Part shown: positions 14,774-23,669 of the stretch, one piece after another
How the letters are laid out: each line of letters starts with the position of its first letter
Position numbering within the stretch: position 1 is the first letter of the stretch
IMG/VR virus record: IMGVR_UViG_3300018424_000048
Coordinates: 1 to 43,792 of that record
Length of the DNA: 43,792 nucleotides
Direction: 5' to 3' (one strand)
Origin: a virus
Notes under the pieces: generated by a model
Database searches by the model: none
Told to the model about the DNA's origin: nothing
Seen by the model: only the letters and a program-made list of their open reading frames with translations
Program-made: the position numbers and the translations under genes

Positions 14774-17700
14774 GATGCAGTTGCAATTGCTCTGAAGTAT
14801 TTAATCCTTGGAACAACTGCCTGATCTGGAGATGCCATAACAATCTTGACTTGGAACTTAACAAACTCAAGACCTGTTGCGTTAAACTCATAAGATTTGA
14901 ATTCAACTTCATTGGATGGATTGACAGCAGTATCAGGAGCACCCGTAGTATTGAAGAATCTCCATAGAACTTGGTCTTCATCGCCAGTAAATCCTGGTTC
15001 AATAACCTTATAGAGAACTCTAATCATGCTACCAGTTGGTCTGTATGCATCAAACATAACTCTCAAAGACTTGGATTGTTTATCTGCGAGAGAGATCATC
15101 TTAGTAATATAGACTGCCTCATGAGGATCACCAACTGCTAGAATCGAATCTTCCCAATTAGTAGGATTGTTGATTCTATTGGATGTTGTAATCACCGCAC
15201 ATCTATCAAGGTCAATAACGGGAGTTAAGTTGGAGTTGCTTGTTGACATAAGCATTTCAACCGTTAGAGATTTCTGACCTGATAGTTTAGCAACTTCATT
15301 CTGTGCGGAAAGAATTAGTTTTTGACCATCTAGAGCATTTGGAGAACTTAGCGTCACACCAGCAAAACTCTGGTCGTTAACGAAAGATGCTTCAGTTGGA
15401 GATCCATCATCGATGGAAGTACCAGACACCCCATTAAATCTAGTGATAATTTCAGTATTTGGTTGAACCAAAGTAGTAATGTGAGGAGTGAGGGTTTCAT
15501 ATGGAATGTTCTGAGAAGCAAATACCGAAGCACCACCTGCTTGAATGCCGACAGACGCCACTGAAGTTGTTGCAAGTTCATAAGAATCTAGAGTTGGATT
15601 CTTGATGGTAGTATGAGTCTTGTTGATCTCAGTCAGAGGAATACCGTCTAGGTTGTAGCAGAAAACTGTTGAACCCTCTGGATGTGCTGCAGCAGTGGTT
15701 TCTCCCGCACCGCGTCCACCAGTTGCTTTCACTGTAATAGTGAAACCATCATCAGAGATTGCTGTATATGCAATAACCTCATTGCCAATCTTAATATAAC
15801 CTGGGTTGTCAGTGCTGATGCTAAATCCGCCAATCTTCTTATGGAATGCACTTGCATCAGATACGGAAATGGATGTATCAGACGCAGTAATAGCAGTTCT
15901 TAGTAGAATTGGAGAAACTTCAGATTGTACACCCGAGATAACAACGTTGTTGTTAAGGTCGTGCATACCATGATTGCTATGCAAAACAGTAACTGTCTTG
16001 GTAGTATCTGCATATACAGGAGATACCGATACGAACTTCTGAGTGGTGTCGCCAGTATATGTACCACCAGATGCATCTAGAGTGGAGTCAATCTGAGGAT
16101 TGCTCTGACGGATTGTTTCACCGTCCGTAAACGCTTCAGATAGGTAGTTTACAGTTAGGGTGGCAGTATTACCACCATTATCGGTGAATCCTGTAATGTA
16201 AGCAGTAGCACCTGAGGTTTGACCAGTAATCAGTTTACCAGCGGTATAATCACCAGTAGTATTACTGACTTGGAGGGTGCCAGTTGACTGACTACTAATT
16301 AGAGGATATACAACGTTTCCACCAGAATCAGAACCCTGTAGGAATGAACCATCGATCTGCGTAACTGTTAGACGGTATGGGTTTGCAGTAGTATCAAACT
16401 CCGTAATAGTTGCAGATGCATTTGTTGTTTCCTGATAGATTCTTGCACCAACAGTGTATTGTCCTGTCTGATCATTCAAGATCAATACCTGAGTAGGTTC
16501 TTGAGTCTTGACTGGGTTATTTCTGAGTCTCAGAATACCATTATTACCGACAGCAAGTGCGTTGTTGTTTAGAACAAGTTTACCGCTGGTTGGTGAGAAG
16601 ATTGCCTTATAGAGGTTGAACTTAAGGTCTTGCAACTGGTTTGCAGTCCATGTAGAAGCGTTCTGCGACTTGAACAAGACACCTGCATATGGTTGCTCAG
16701 AGATAGTTCTGTTTCCCGTAATATCAATTTGACCCATTTCGGAAATCCAAACAGTATACTCGTTAGAGTCCGTGAAGAGGACGAAACAGTATTCAACTGA
16801 GGGACTGATATAAATGGGGATCTTAAAGTTGAATGTAGTCTTCAGAGAAGCATTTTCTGATAGTTCTACGTTTTCAGGGTAAATCGTAACAGTAGAGAAT
16901 GGTAGAATCTTCTGAGTTGGATAACCATTTTCCATCTCCCTAATCTGAAGGTTGATAGGAATGTTGGGATCCTTAGAAGCAAAGAAGATGTCAATCTTAG
17001 ACAGATAGCATCCACCTTCTTCTTGAATAAGGAAGGATTGTGCAAGAGGGTCCCACCAACCAATTTCTACCTGCTCAGTATTAATGACTCTGGGAGGTGC
17101 TGCTCTTTCATCAGTTAGAGTTTCAGTTACAATCTCAGCATTTCTGACGTTAAGTACCGTTTCTTGAACGGTTTCCAGAACACCGCTCGCCTCGAATGCA
17201 ACTTGAGCATTTGATGCGTTAGTAGAACCAGGAAGTGCCGTTTCGTTAGTCTCACTAACAGTCAGTTTCAATAGTCTCTCACCAGTTTCCCATCTTGGAT
17301 TTGCATCATTTGAAGGATCTGGAATGAAGAATGCACCACGGAAACTACCTCTTCTGTCAGTTAGAAGTCTTCTATCTCTAATAACTGCTTGTGCCTCTGA
17401 AGTTACACCTCTGATAATTGCCCCAGTAGTAATATAACCATAGTAATCACCATCAACTTCTTGTGCAAGCATATTGACATCGACGTTCAAATATTCAGTG
17501 TTTGCAGAATAAACTTCTGGAAGTTCAGTATCAGTGTATGGGTTATATACAATTTCATGATTAGGTGCTTTGACCTTTGCTCTCATGATAAGTTGTTCAG
17601 TTTCGATAGAACCAACTCCATCTTCAGCAGCAGCAGTCTGAGTGATTACAACTTCAATATCTTCATCAACCTGGAAAGGAATGTTATTAGTTCTAGAATC

Positions 17701-20700
17701 TTCGTCTGGATTTTTAATAATCTCAATAAGTTTTGGTGTGATATAATTTGTAATCGGTTGATTATCAAAGAAACCAAAGAACTTAGTGAGTGGTTTCAGT
17801 CTCTCTGCAGAGATTGCAATGTTTCTAGATCTAATATTAGAAATATTTTGCTTGGATAGAGTTCTATCACCCAAGGATTGTTCCTCGAAGGAAGCGACTA
17901 GTCTCTGCTGAGTACCAGTTCTTCTTTCGATGATACCGTTAAGAGTGGTAGTTCTAGTTCCGAATGCAGGGATTCTACGTCCAAGAGGACCAACCCAACC
18001 TCGCCATTCTCCACCAGAAACAGTCTCATAAGCACCAGTAAGGTCATCAACCCATGAACCCCACTGTTCAGGACCATAACCATTCTGGTCTGCACCAATC
18101 TCTTGTGCAACCTGAGCATAATCACCTTCAGTCTGAATAACTTCTCTAGCAAGTCTATTAGTTTCTACCCAGTTATCACTTGATGGGTTGAGGTCAATAT
18201 GACCAATAAACGTGAAGACGTTGAATGGGTTAACATTCTCAACTTGTGATGCATATGGTTGCTCAATTAGAAGAGAACTTGTAAATGGGAGAGTTACAAT
18301 ACCAGTGTTTCTAACGTAATTGCTAGAAGCAGATTCATTAACCTGTAGTGAAACTTGGGTAGTGTAGTGCTTGGGTCTGAGAGTTCTCTCATTAAAATCC
18401 ATTGCTGCACTATAATCTGGGTGAGTTCTTTCTGCAGCACTAAAGTTATCAAATGAATCAACCATGAATCCATTCTTAAATTTATTAAGACCAAATTCAT
18501 CGGTGATCATTAGAGACTCAGTTTCTTGCTCAAGAAGAGTCAGAGCACTGTAGTATTCAATATTCTTGACACGCTTATCGATTCTAGCAATGTCGCGCAT
18601 TGTATATCTTCTAATATCTTCTTGGAAGATACGAGCGTCAATAGCAGGATCGAAACCATAAGCATTATGACCAATGGTTGCTAGAAGCATTGCTTTGTCA
18701 ACGTTATCTCCAGGAATCGGGTTCTCAGCAGAAGTACCCTGAATGACAAAGAACTTGCCTTTTTCATTAACAAAGACTTTATCAATTCTCTTCAAATAGA
18801 ATTCGTAATCAGAACGGAAGTCAGAATCCCTCTTAGGAATATCAAACTTAGTTGCATCATCATCAAAGAGTCTACTTGGGAAATCTAGAGTAGAACACTC
18901 AAGGTAGTAAGGATTGGTAACGCTACCAGTTGCCCCAGTAGCAGTTAGAGGAGATGCTGCAGGTCTAAAGTCTGCAACATCTGCAAGTGGTTTGGTTCTT
19001 ACTAGTTTATCTGGGGATGAAACGAATACTGGAATATCTTCGTATGCAGTACCAACATAAGAGTTAACATTGAAGTAGTCTCCAGTTGTTTCGTGGGTAA
19101 AGTAGTCGGCAACAATTTTAATTTTTCTAATGGGAACCGTAGAACCCTTCTTTCTCTCAAGGTATGAAATACCATAGTAAAAATCTTTCTGACCACTCTT
19201 GAGAACATAATTTTCAGTAATATTTTTACTACCAGAGTTTACAGATCCAGAAGCATCAGAAACAAGACCTTGAATCTTCTCGCCTAGACTGTTGAAACCA
19301 TCAATAACTTCATTCTGTTGTAGTTGAACCGCAGTTTGATAAACAAGAGATAGTTTGAGAGTAGAGGAGTTAAAATCTACAACCAATGCTTTTGCAGTAG
19401 ATTTCTTTCCAGTAATGATTGTACCAGGAGCAAAGAACGCAGGTTCAACCAAGGTTACATTAGGAATGATTGCCTCGTTCTCATCATATGATTCATACAC
19501 TGCATGTAGTTTATATGCATCGGTGACACCTAGAGAGATGGTGTCATCTTCAATTCTAGTAGCAAAAATTGGACTATATGCTAGACCATATGGAATTTGA
19601 TCACTACTGTTAGTCGTTCTATTAACTTTCCAAACAGACATCTTGTTAGGGTTCTTGACCTTAGCAGTGATGCTGTTCTTGGAAATCGTAGCAATCAATC
19701 TTACTGAACTAATACCCGTTAGGTTTGAAACAGTAATAGTTGTTCTTGGTACACCAGAAGTGTTGAATGTTGTATACCCCACAGAACCAGATTGGGAGGT
19801 TTGTAGAGGAATAATATCACCAACATCATATGAACCAGAACTACCAGTTACCATAAGAGTATAGTTCTCAAATTCAACTGCAGCAAACTGCTGAGTTTCT
19901 GGAAGTGAGAAGGTAAAACTATCACTGGTAGTTTGAGTTTCTAGAGTTCTTCTGACGATGACACTTTCGTCAGTGATACTCTTAATTGCTTCTTTTGGAA
20001 ACTCAACAAATAGGTCGCCAAATTGTTGTTGTTCAATTTGAGGACGAATACGAATTAGAGGGCTAAACTGCTGACCATCCGTTAAAGTTTGTGCTACACC
20101 TGCATCGTTATAAGCATCGGTAATTTTAATTACCTGATCTGCATACACAAAAACGTCTGTATTAAGATCAAAATCTGCAGGAACAGGTTCGACAAGAAAA
20201 TACTTATCAATATCATAGTAAAGTTTATCGCCTGCCCTAACATCTAGTGCAATATCACTGTTATAACCTGTAAGAGTTTTGGGAGTTGTAGAACCATCAA
20301 AAGTAAAGTAATTACCTGCAATTGATGTAGTCTCTGTCAATACTAGATCACTAGTAAAGATGGTCGCACCTAAGGTATTGCTACCAACAATTGATCTAGC
20401 ATCAGAAATTTGATATGCATAGAGATTTGAAATAGTTCCCTTATCTTTACCATCAACTTTAATAATCTCTCCAGGGATAAAATTGCCTGTAGTTTGAACA
20501 AGAGTGATTGTATCAGAAGTTACTGATGTTGCACCACCAGTGATTCTGATAAAACCTTTAGCACCAGAAGTTGCACCTACAATTTGAGAACCTGCTAAGA
20601 TAGTTGCATTCGATTGGAGTTTCAACATCGTCAGCATCGAGATGTCGAAAACGTGAGCAGTATAGATGTCATCTCTTGCTTCACCAGAAGGGTTTCCTTC

Positions 20701-22071
20701 CAGGGAATTTGAACCTGCACTCATGAATTCCCATGCTGCAACTCTAGCAAAACCAATTGTTGTGCCGTTAGCAGAACCAGGAATAGTATTGAACTCGTCC
20801 TTGAGTTCAATAATCTGATATGAAGTAGTTACGTTAGGACCACTAACAACAGGCACACCATAACTATTGGTGCATTGGAGATAGTTGCCAAGTTCAAAAG
20901 GAATAATCTGGTTCTCAAGAGACTTGAATGATCTGGACTTGTCCATATCAAGATACTTGGGAGCAGTCAATCTAATTGGGAATCCATTTAGATATACCTT
21001 TCCTGGTCCAATTTCGAGAGCATATAAATCGTTGCTGGCAAGAACACCTCTGTCTTGAGTGTACTCACCAGATTGATATACGCCATTATTGCTTCCATTG
21101 TTCAGACACTCTCTAACCGAGATCTGGAACTGACGGATCATAAAGTTGCCATGAAGATCATACGTTCTTCTGGCAAGTGTTTTTTCCAGTTCACTATACA
21201 TGGTCCTATCGACCAACTTCTCGATCTTACCATCCTTAATACGGACGAGTTCGATAAAGTTCTTATCAGCATCATCGCCAATAGACTTCTTGACGAGTTC
21301 AGCACCAATCTTCAAACGGTGTGAACCAGGAGCAGCATAGTTAGACGAACCTGCAGCATTATCATTCAGAGAGGTGTCATCTTCTGGAGTAATAATAGAC
21401 TCAGAAATTTCTAAACCAACTCTAAATGATGGATTCTGAGCATATTGTTGTAGAATAATATACTGGTAAGATACATCAACGAAATAACCACGGATGAAGT
21501 ATACACCGTTATTGATGTAAGCAACTGAACCAGTAGAAGTTGCATTATTTGGAATAAGTTGAGCAAAAGGAGATCCAACCTCAATCAGGTTAGTGCCGTA
21601 AGTGATCTCATCGTTTGCTAGGAGTTGCTCATTGTTTTGGAATTTGACGACATCTTTATTGTCGCCACCTGCCTCAACATATTTAATATAAAGAGTAATA
21701 AAACCCTTGCTCGATTCAGATGCAGGAATCGAGTAGAGTACCTTTGCTTTGACCCCAGTGGTAACACCAGTAATGATAAGATTGTTGAGTTGAGAGCGAT
21801 AGAGTTCTACCTCAGAACCCAAAAAACTGGATTGAACGAGGATACATTCAACGTTATTATCAAAACCTACCTGGCCAGGGATAACCATGGCACCATCTTT
21901 GAAGAAATGGTTGCCCATGCTTTCAATCTGATTCTGAAGAATCGATTGCATTGTCGTGAGTTCCCTTGCCTGAATTGGGAATCCAGGTCTATAAAGAACT
22001 TTATAAAAGTTCTTAAACTTGTCAAAATCGTCGTAGTAAGGCGTGACGTTTAGGTTGGTATTCTGGGGCAT
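14770..22071 (-). CDS. Giant baseplate/fibre protein with N-terminal DUF4815 (2,433 aa)
   Basis: The first ~200 residues (YYDDFDKFKNFYKVLYRPGF, then QARELTTMQSILQNQIESMG and HFFKDGAMVIPGQVGF) are the DUF4815 domain found in virion proteins of many marine phages. Further on are 'ATSGAKGFIRITG' type segments and a stretch GWWDPLAQSFLIQEEGGCYL with KIDIFFASKD (about 17060-16960). There is also an IGNEVIAYTA module (about 15800) and a C-terminal beta domain (DRCAVITTSNRINNPTN onward). It follows gp8 and so sits near the T4 gp9/gp10 position. A baseplate-wedge or fibre-connector role is inferred; I do not assign a T4 number. Confidence 0.85.
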   Translation of the reverse strand: MPQNTNLNVTPYYDDFDKFKNFYKVLYRPGFPIQARELTTMQSILQNQIESMGNHFFKDGAMVIPGQVGFDNNVECILVQSSFLGSEVELYRSQLNNLIITGVTTGVKAKVLYSIPASESSKGFITLYIKYVEAGGDNKDVVKFQNNEQLLANDEITYGTNLIEVGSPFAQLIPNNATSTGSVAYINNGVYFIRGYFVDVSYQYIILQQYAQNPSFRVGLEISESIITPEDDTSLNDNAAGSSNYAAPGSHRLKIGAELVKKSIGDDADKNFIELVRIKDGKIEKLVDRTMYSELEKTLARRTYDLHGNFMIRQFQISVRECLNNGSNNGVYQSGEYTQDRGVLASNDLYALEIGPGKVYLNGFPIRLTAPKYLDMDKSRSFKSLENQIIPFELGNYLQCTNSYGVPVVSGPNVTTSYQIIELKDEFNTIPGSANGTTIGFARVAAWEFMSAGSNSLEGNPSGEARDDIYTAHVFDISMLTMLKLQSNATILAGSQIVGATSGAKGFIRITGGATSVTSDTITLVQTTGNFIPGEIIKVDGKDKGTISNLYAYQISDARSIVGSNTLGATIFTSDLVLTETTSIAGNYFTFDGSTTPKTLTGYNSDIALDVRAGDKLYYDIDKYFLVEPVPADFDLNTDVFVYADQVIKITDAYNDAGVAQTLTDGQQFSPLIRIRPQIEQQQFGDLFVEFPKEAIKSITDESVIVRRTLETQTTSDSFTFSLPETQQFAAVEFENYTLMVTGSSGSYDVGDIIPLQTSQSGSVGYTTFNTSGVPRTTITVSNLTGISSVRLIATISKNSITAKVKNPNKMSVWKVNRTTNSSDQIPYGLAYSPIFATRIEDDTISLGVTDAYKLHAVYESYDENEAIIPNVTLVEPAFFAPGTIITGKKSTAKALVVDFNSSTLKLSLVYQTAVQLQQNEVIDGFNSLGEKIQGLVSDASGSVNSGSKNITENYVLKSGQKDFYYGISYLERKKGSTVPIRKIKIVADYFTHETTGDYFNVNSYVGTAYEDIPVFVSSPDKLVRTKPLADVADFRPAASPLTATGATGSVTNPYYLECSTLDFPSRLFDDDATKFDIPKRDSDFRSDYEFYLKRIDKVFVNEKGKFFVIQGTSAENPIPGDNVDKAMLLATIGHNAYGFDPAIDARIFQEDIRRYTMRDIARIDKRVKNIEYYSALTLLEQETESLMITDEFGLNKFKNGFMVDSFDNFSAAERTHPDYSAAMDFNERTLRPKHYTTQVSLQVNESASSNYVRNTGIVTLPFTSSLLIEQPYASQVENVNPFNVFTFIGHIDLNPSSDNWVETNRLAREVIQTEGDYAQVAQEIGADQNGYGPEQWGSWVDDLTGAYETVSGGEWRGWVGPLGRRIPAFGTRTTTLNGIIERRTGTQQRLVASFEEQSLGDRTLSKQNISNIRSRNIAISAERLKPLTKFFGFFDNQPITNYITPKLIEIIKNPDEDSRTNNIPFQVDEDIEVVITQTAAAEDGVGSIETEQLIMRAKVKAPNHEIVYNPYTDTELPEVYSANTEYLNVDVNMLAQEVDGDYYGYITTGAIIRGVTSEAQAVIRDRRLLTDRRGSFRGAFFIPDPSNDANPRWETGERLLKLTVSETNETALPGSTNASNAQVAFEASGVLETVQETVLNVRNAEIVTETLTDERAAPPRVINTEQVEIGWWDPLAQSFLIQEEGGCYLSKIDIFFASKDPNIPINLQIREMENGYPTQKILPFSTVTIYPENVELSENASLKTTFNFKIPIYISPSVEYCFVLFTDSNEYTVWISEMGQIDITGNRTISEQPYAGVLFKSQNASTWTANQLQDLKFNLYKAIFSPTSGKLVLNNNALAVGNNGILRLRNNPVKTQEPTQVLILNDQTGQYTVGARIYQETTNASATITEFDTTANPYRLTVTQIDGSFLQGSDSGGNVVYPLISSQSTGTLQVSNTTGDYTAGKLITGQTSGATAYITGFTDNGGNTATLTVNYLSEAFTDGETIRQSNPQIDSTLDASGGTYTGDTTQKFVSVSPVYADTTKTVTVLHSNHGMHDLNNNVVISGVQSEVSPILLRTAITASDTSISVSDASAFHKKIGGFSISTDNPGYIKIGNEVIAYTAISDDGFTITVKATGGRGAGETTAAAHPEGSTVFCYNLDGIPLTEINKTHTTIKNPTLDSYELATTSVASVGIQAGGASVFASQNIPYETLTPHITTLVQPNTEIITRFNGVSGTSIDDGSPTEASFVNDQSFAGVTLSSPNALDGQKLILSAQNEVAKLSGQKSLTVEMLMSTSNSNLTPVIDLDRCAVITTSNRINNPTNWEDSILAVGDPHEAVYITKMISLADKQSKSLRVMFDAYRPTGSMIRVLYKVIEPGFTGDEDQVLWRFFNTTGAPDTAVNPSNEVEFKSYEFNATGLEFVKFQVKIVMASPDQAVVPRIKYFRAIATAS

Positions 22072-22083
22072 CTTTTTTTACTC

Positions 22084-22099
22084 TTCTAATGAATTAGAA
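22084..22099 (-). promoter_or_regulatory. Small hairpin across the gp8 stop and next ribosome site
   Basis: TTCTAAT and ATTAGAA form a perfect 7-bp inverted repeat with a 2-base centre. The left arm contains the gp8 stop codon and the right arm overlaps the AGAAGAG ribosome site of the DUF4815 gene. Ribosomes finishing gp8 would open it, so it could couple translation. The stem is A+T-rich and the loop tight, so its stability is doubtful. Confidence 0.35.
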
Positions 22100-23626
22100 C
22101 TCAACAATAATCTTAATATCCTCAATCTGGTCGTTTGCACGACTGATGGGTCTCCTATTATCTATATAGACTACCTCACCCGTGTTTTTCTGAATCTCGG
22201 GGAAGGCATAACCTGCTGTAAACGCCATGCCCAAGTCATATTCAGTAGCATTAATAATTCTTGTAGACGTTCCAGGAGTAGCGGGGAAGTTAATATCGGG
22301 TTCTGCTGTAGCACCAGAAGATGCACCAGTGATTACATTACTTCCACTAAAATCACTCAACGAACCAGTAATTTCTGGAAAAATACCGTCAACGTTGTTC
22401 TGATAATATTTAAGAACCTTTGTAGTAGAGTTCCAAGAAATGACTCTACCCCTTGCTGTAATAGTTGTACCACCAACAGTTCTTTGTTGGGTGATAATTT
22501 CATCAGGGACAAAATTACCTTGGAACGATGGTGGGAAAATAACTGCTTTTGTAGCACTCAGAGTTAGATCGGTGGTCAGTTCTTCAGTTCCATACTTATA
22601 TGGATTTAGAAGTAGACCAATACGACGATAGTCATTATCAACAGGGAAGTCGCCAGAACCCTCAGAATAAGAAAGTTTAGCGTTCACCATTACTCGGTAT
22701 GCACCAAGTTCAAAGGAAGGATCGAAACCATGTCCACCCTGGGGAGGAATCACAACGTCGATAACACCACCAGTACCAGTACCGATACCATTAACTTGAC
22801 TGACGACGATCTTACCAAAGGTATAACCAGTACCACCAGAGGTCACCGTAGCATTAACAATACGACCACCATCAACAACGATAGAAACACGACCACCAGA
22901 ACCATCACCATTGATGGGAACATTATCAAATGCACCGTTGTTATATCCAGTACCTGCTGCTGTAATTACAACGGTATCAATTTCACCAGGAACAGCATTT
23001 CTCTTGATAGCATCATCAGTAAGTACAGGGATATACTCAGAAGAGAAAAACTTAAGAACCTGTGCAACAGGAATCGTGTACATAAACTTCCAGCGATAGC
23101 CGTCGGCGGTGGTTACGATTGAAGTTGATGTACCAGTTGGTTCAACAGTTGAAGGTTTACCGTTGGGGTCAGAGGGAGAGGTGCCATTGTAAATGCACTT
23201 ATATACCTGATAAGATGAATTTACAACATAGAAGTCTGCATCATACAGTCTGGTAGAACCAGATGCAGCAGTTTTAGTTGGTGAATAGTCATGACGATAC
23301 ATGTCATAGATGAAACCCAAACCACCAGTGGTCTTTTCTGGGGGAGTCCAGTCAATACGACGAACAACCTGAATCGTGTCGTTTGCAAGAACACGCTTCA
23401 AGGAGATCATATCATCGTATAGTTCACTATATTGTGAAAAACTATCTACGGGTGATGGTGGATCGTTATCAGATTCCCATGTTTGTGGTCTACCAATAAA
23501 GACGTACAATCTATCTCTAGAAGTACCTGCCACGAGGTCACTTGCCTCAGCATCGGGTCCTTCTAGGGAGGAGATAAACTTCTTGGCAGAATAAATCCTG
23601 AATTGATCAGTAAGCAGCGCCGACAT
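22094..23626 (-). CDS. gp8: Baseplate wedge protein gp8 with inserted beta repeats
   Basis: This is a baseplate wedge subunit. The core is recognisable from DRLYVFIGRPQTWESDNDPP (about 38-57), DDMISLKRV near residue 75, RRIDWTPP near 90, a DGYRWKFMYTIP stretch at about 175-186 and the end VVYIDNRRPISRANDQIEDI. T4 gp8 is 334 residues and this one is 510. The additions include a GGxGY segment (ITAAGTGYNNG and VTSGGTGYTFG, about 221-300) and an ITGASSGATAE segment near 432. Its promoter lies 33 bases upstream, with an AGGGA ribosome site. Confidence 0.92.
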   Translation of the reverse strand: MSALLTDQFRIYSAKKFISSLEGPDAEASDLVAGTSRDRLYVFIGRPQTWESDNDPPSPVDSFSQYSELYDDMISLKRVLANDTIQVVRRIDWTPPEKTTGGLGFIYDMYRHDYSPTKTAASGSTRLYDADFYVVNSSYQVYKCIYNGTSPSDPNGKPSTVEPTGTSTSIVTTADGYRWKFMYTIPVAQVLKFFSSEYIPVLTDDAIKRNAVPGEIDTVVITAAGTGYNNGAFDNVPINGDGSGGRVSIVVDGGRIVNATVTSGGTGYTFGKIVVSQVNGIGTGTGGVIDVVIPPQGGHGFDPSFELGAYRVMVNAKLSYSEGSGDFPVDNDYRRIGLLLNPYKYGTEELTTDLTLSATKAVIFPPSFQGNFVPDEIITQQRTVGGTTITARGRVISWNSTTKVLKYYQNNVDGIFPEITGSLSDFSGSNVITGASSGATAEPDINFPATPGTSTRIINATEYDLGMAFTAGYAFPEIQKNTGEVVYIDNRRPISRANDQIEDIKIIVEF

Positions 23627-23658
23627 ATCTTTCCCTGTAGGTTTTTATATTATATGTT

Positions 23659-23666
23659 TATTTATA
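23659..23666 (-). promoter_or_regulatory. Late promoter (TATAAATA) for gp8
   Basis: An exact late promoter octamer lies in the 43-base gap upstream of gp8, 32 bases from the ATG. It probably serves gp8, the DUF4815 gene and the two small coiled-coil genes, ending at the terminator near 14304-14329. Confidence 0.8.
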
Positions 23667-23669
23667 CCC

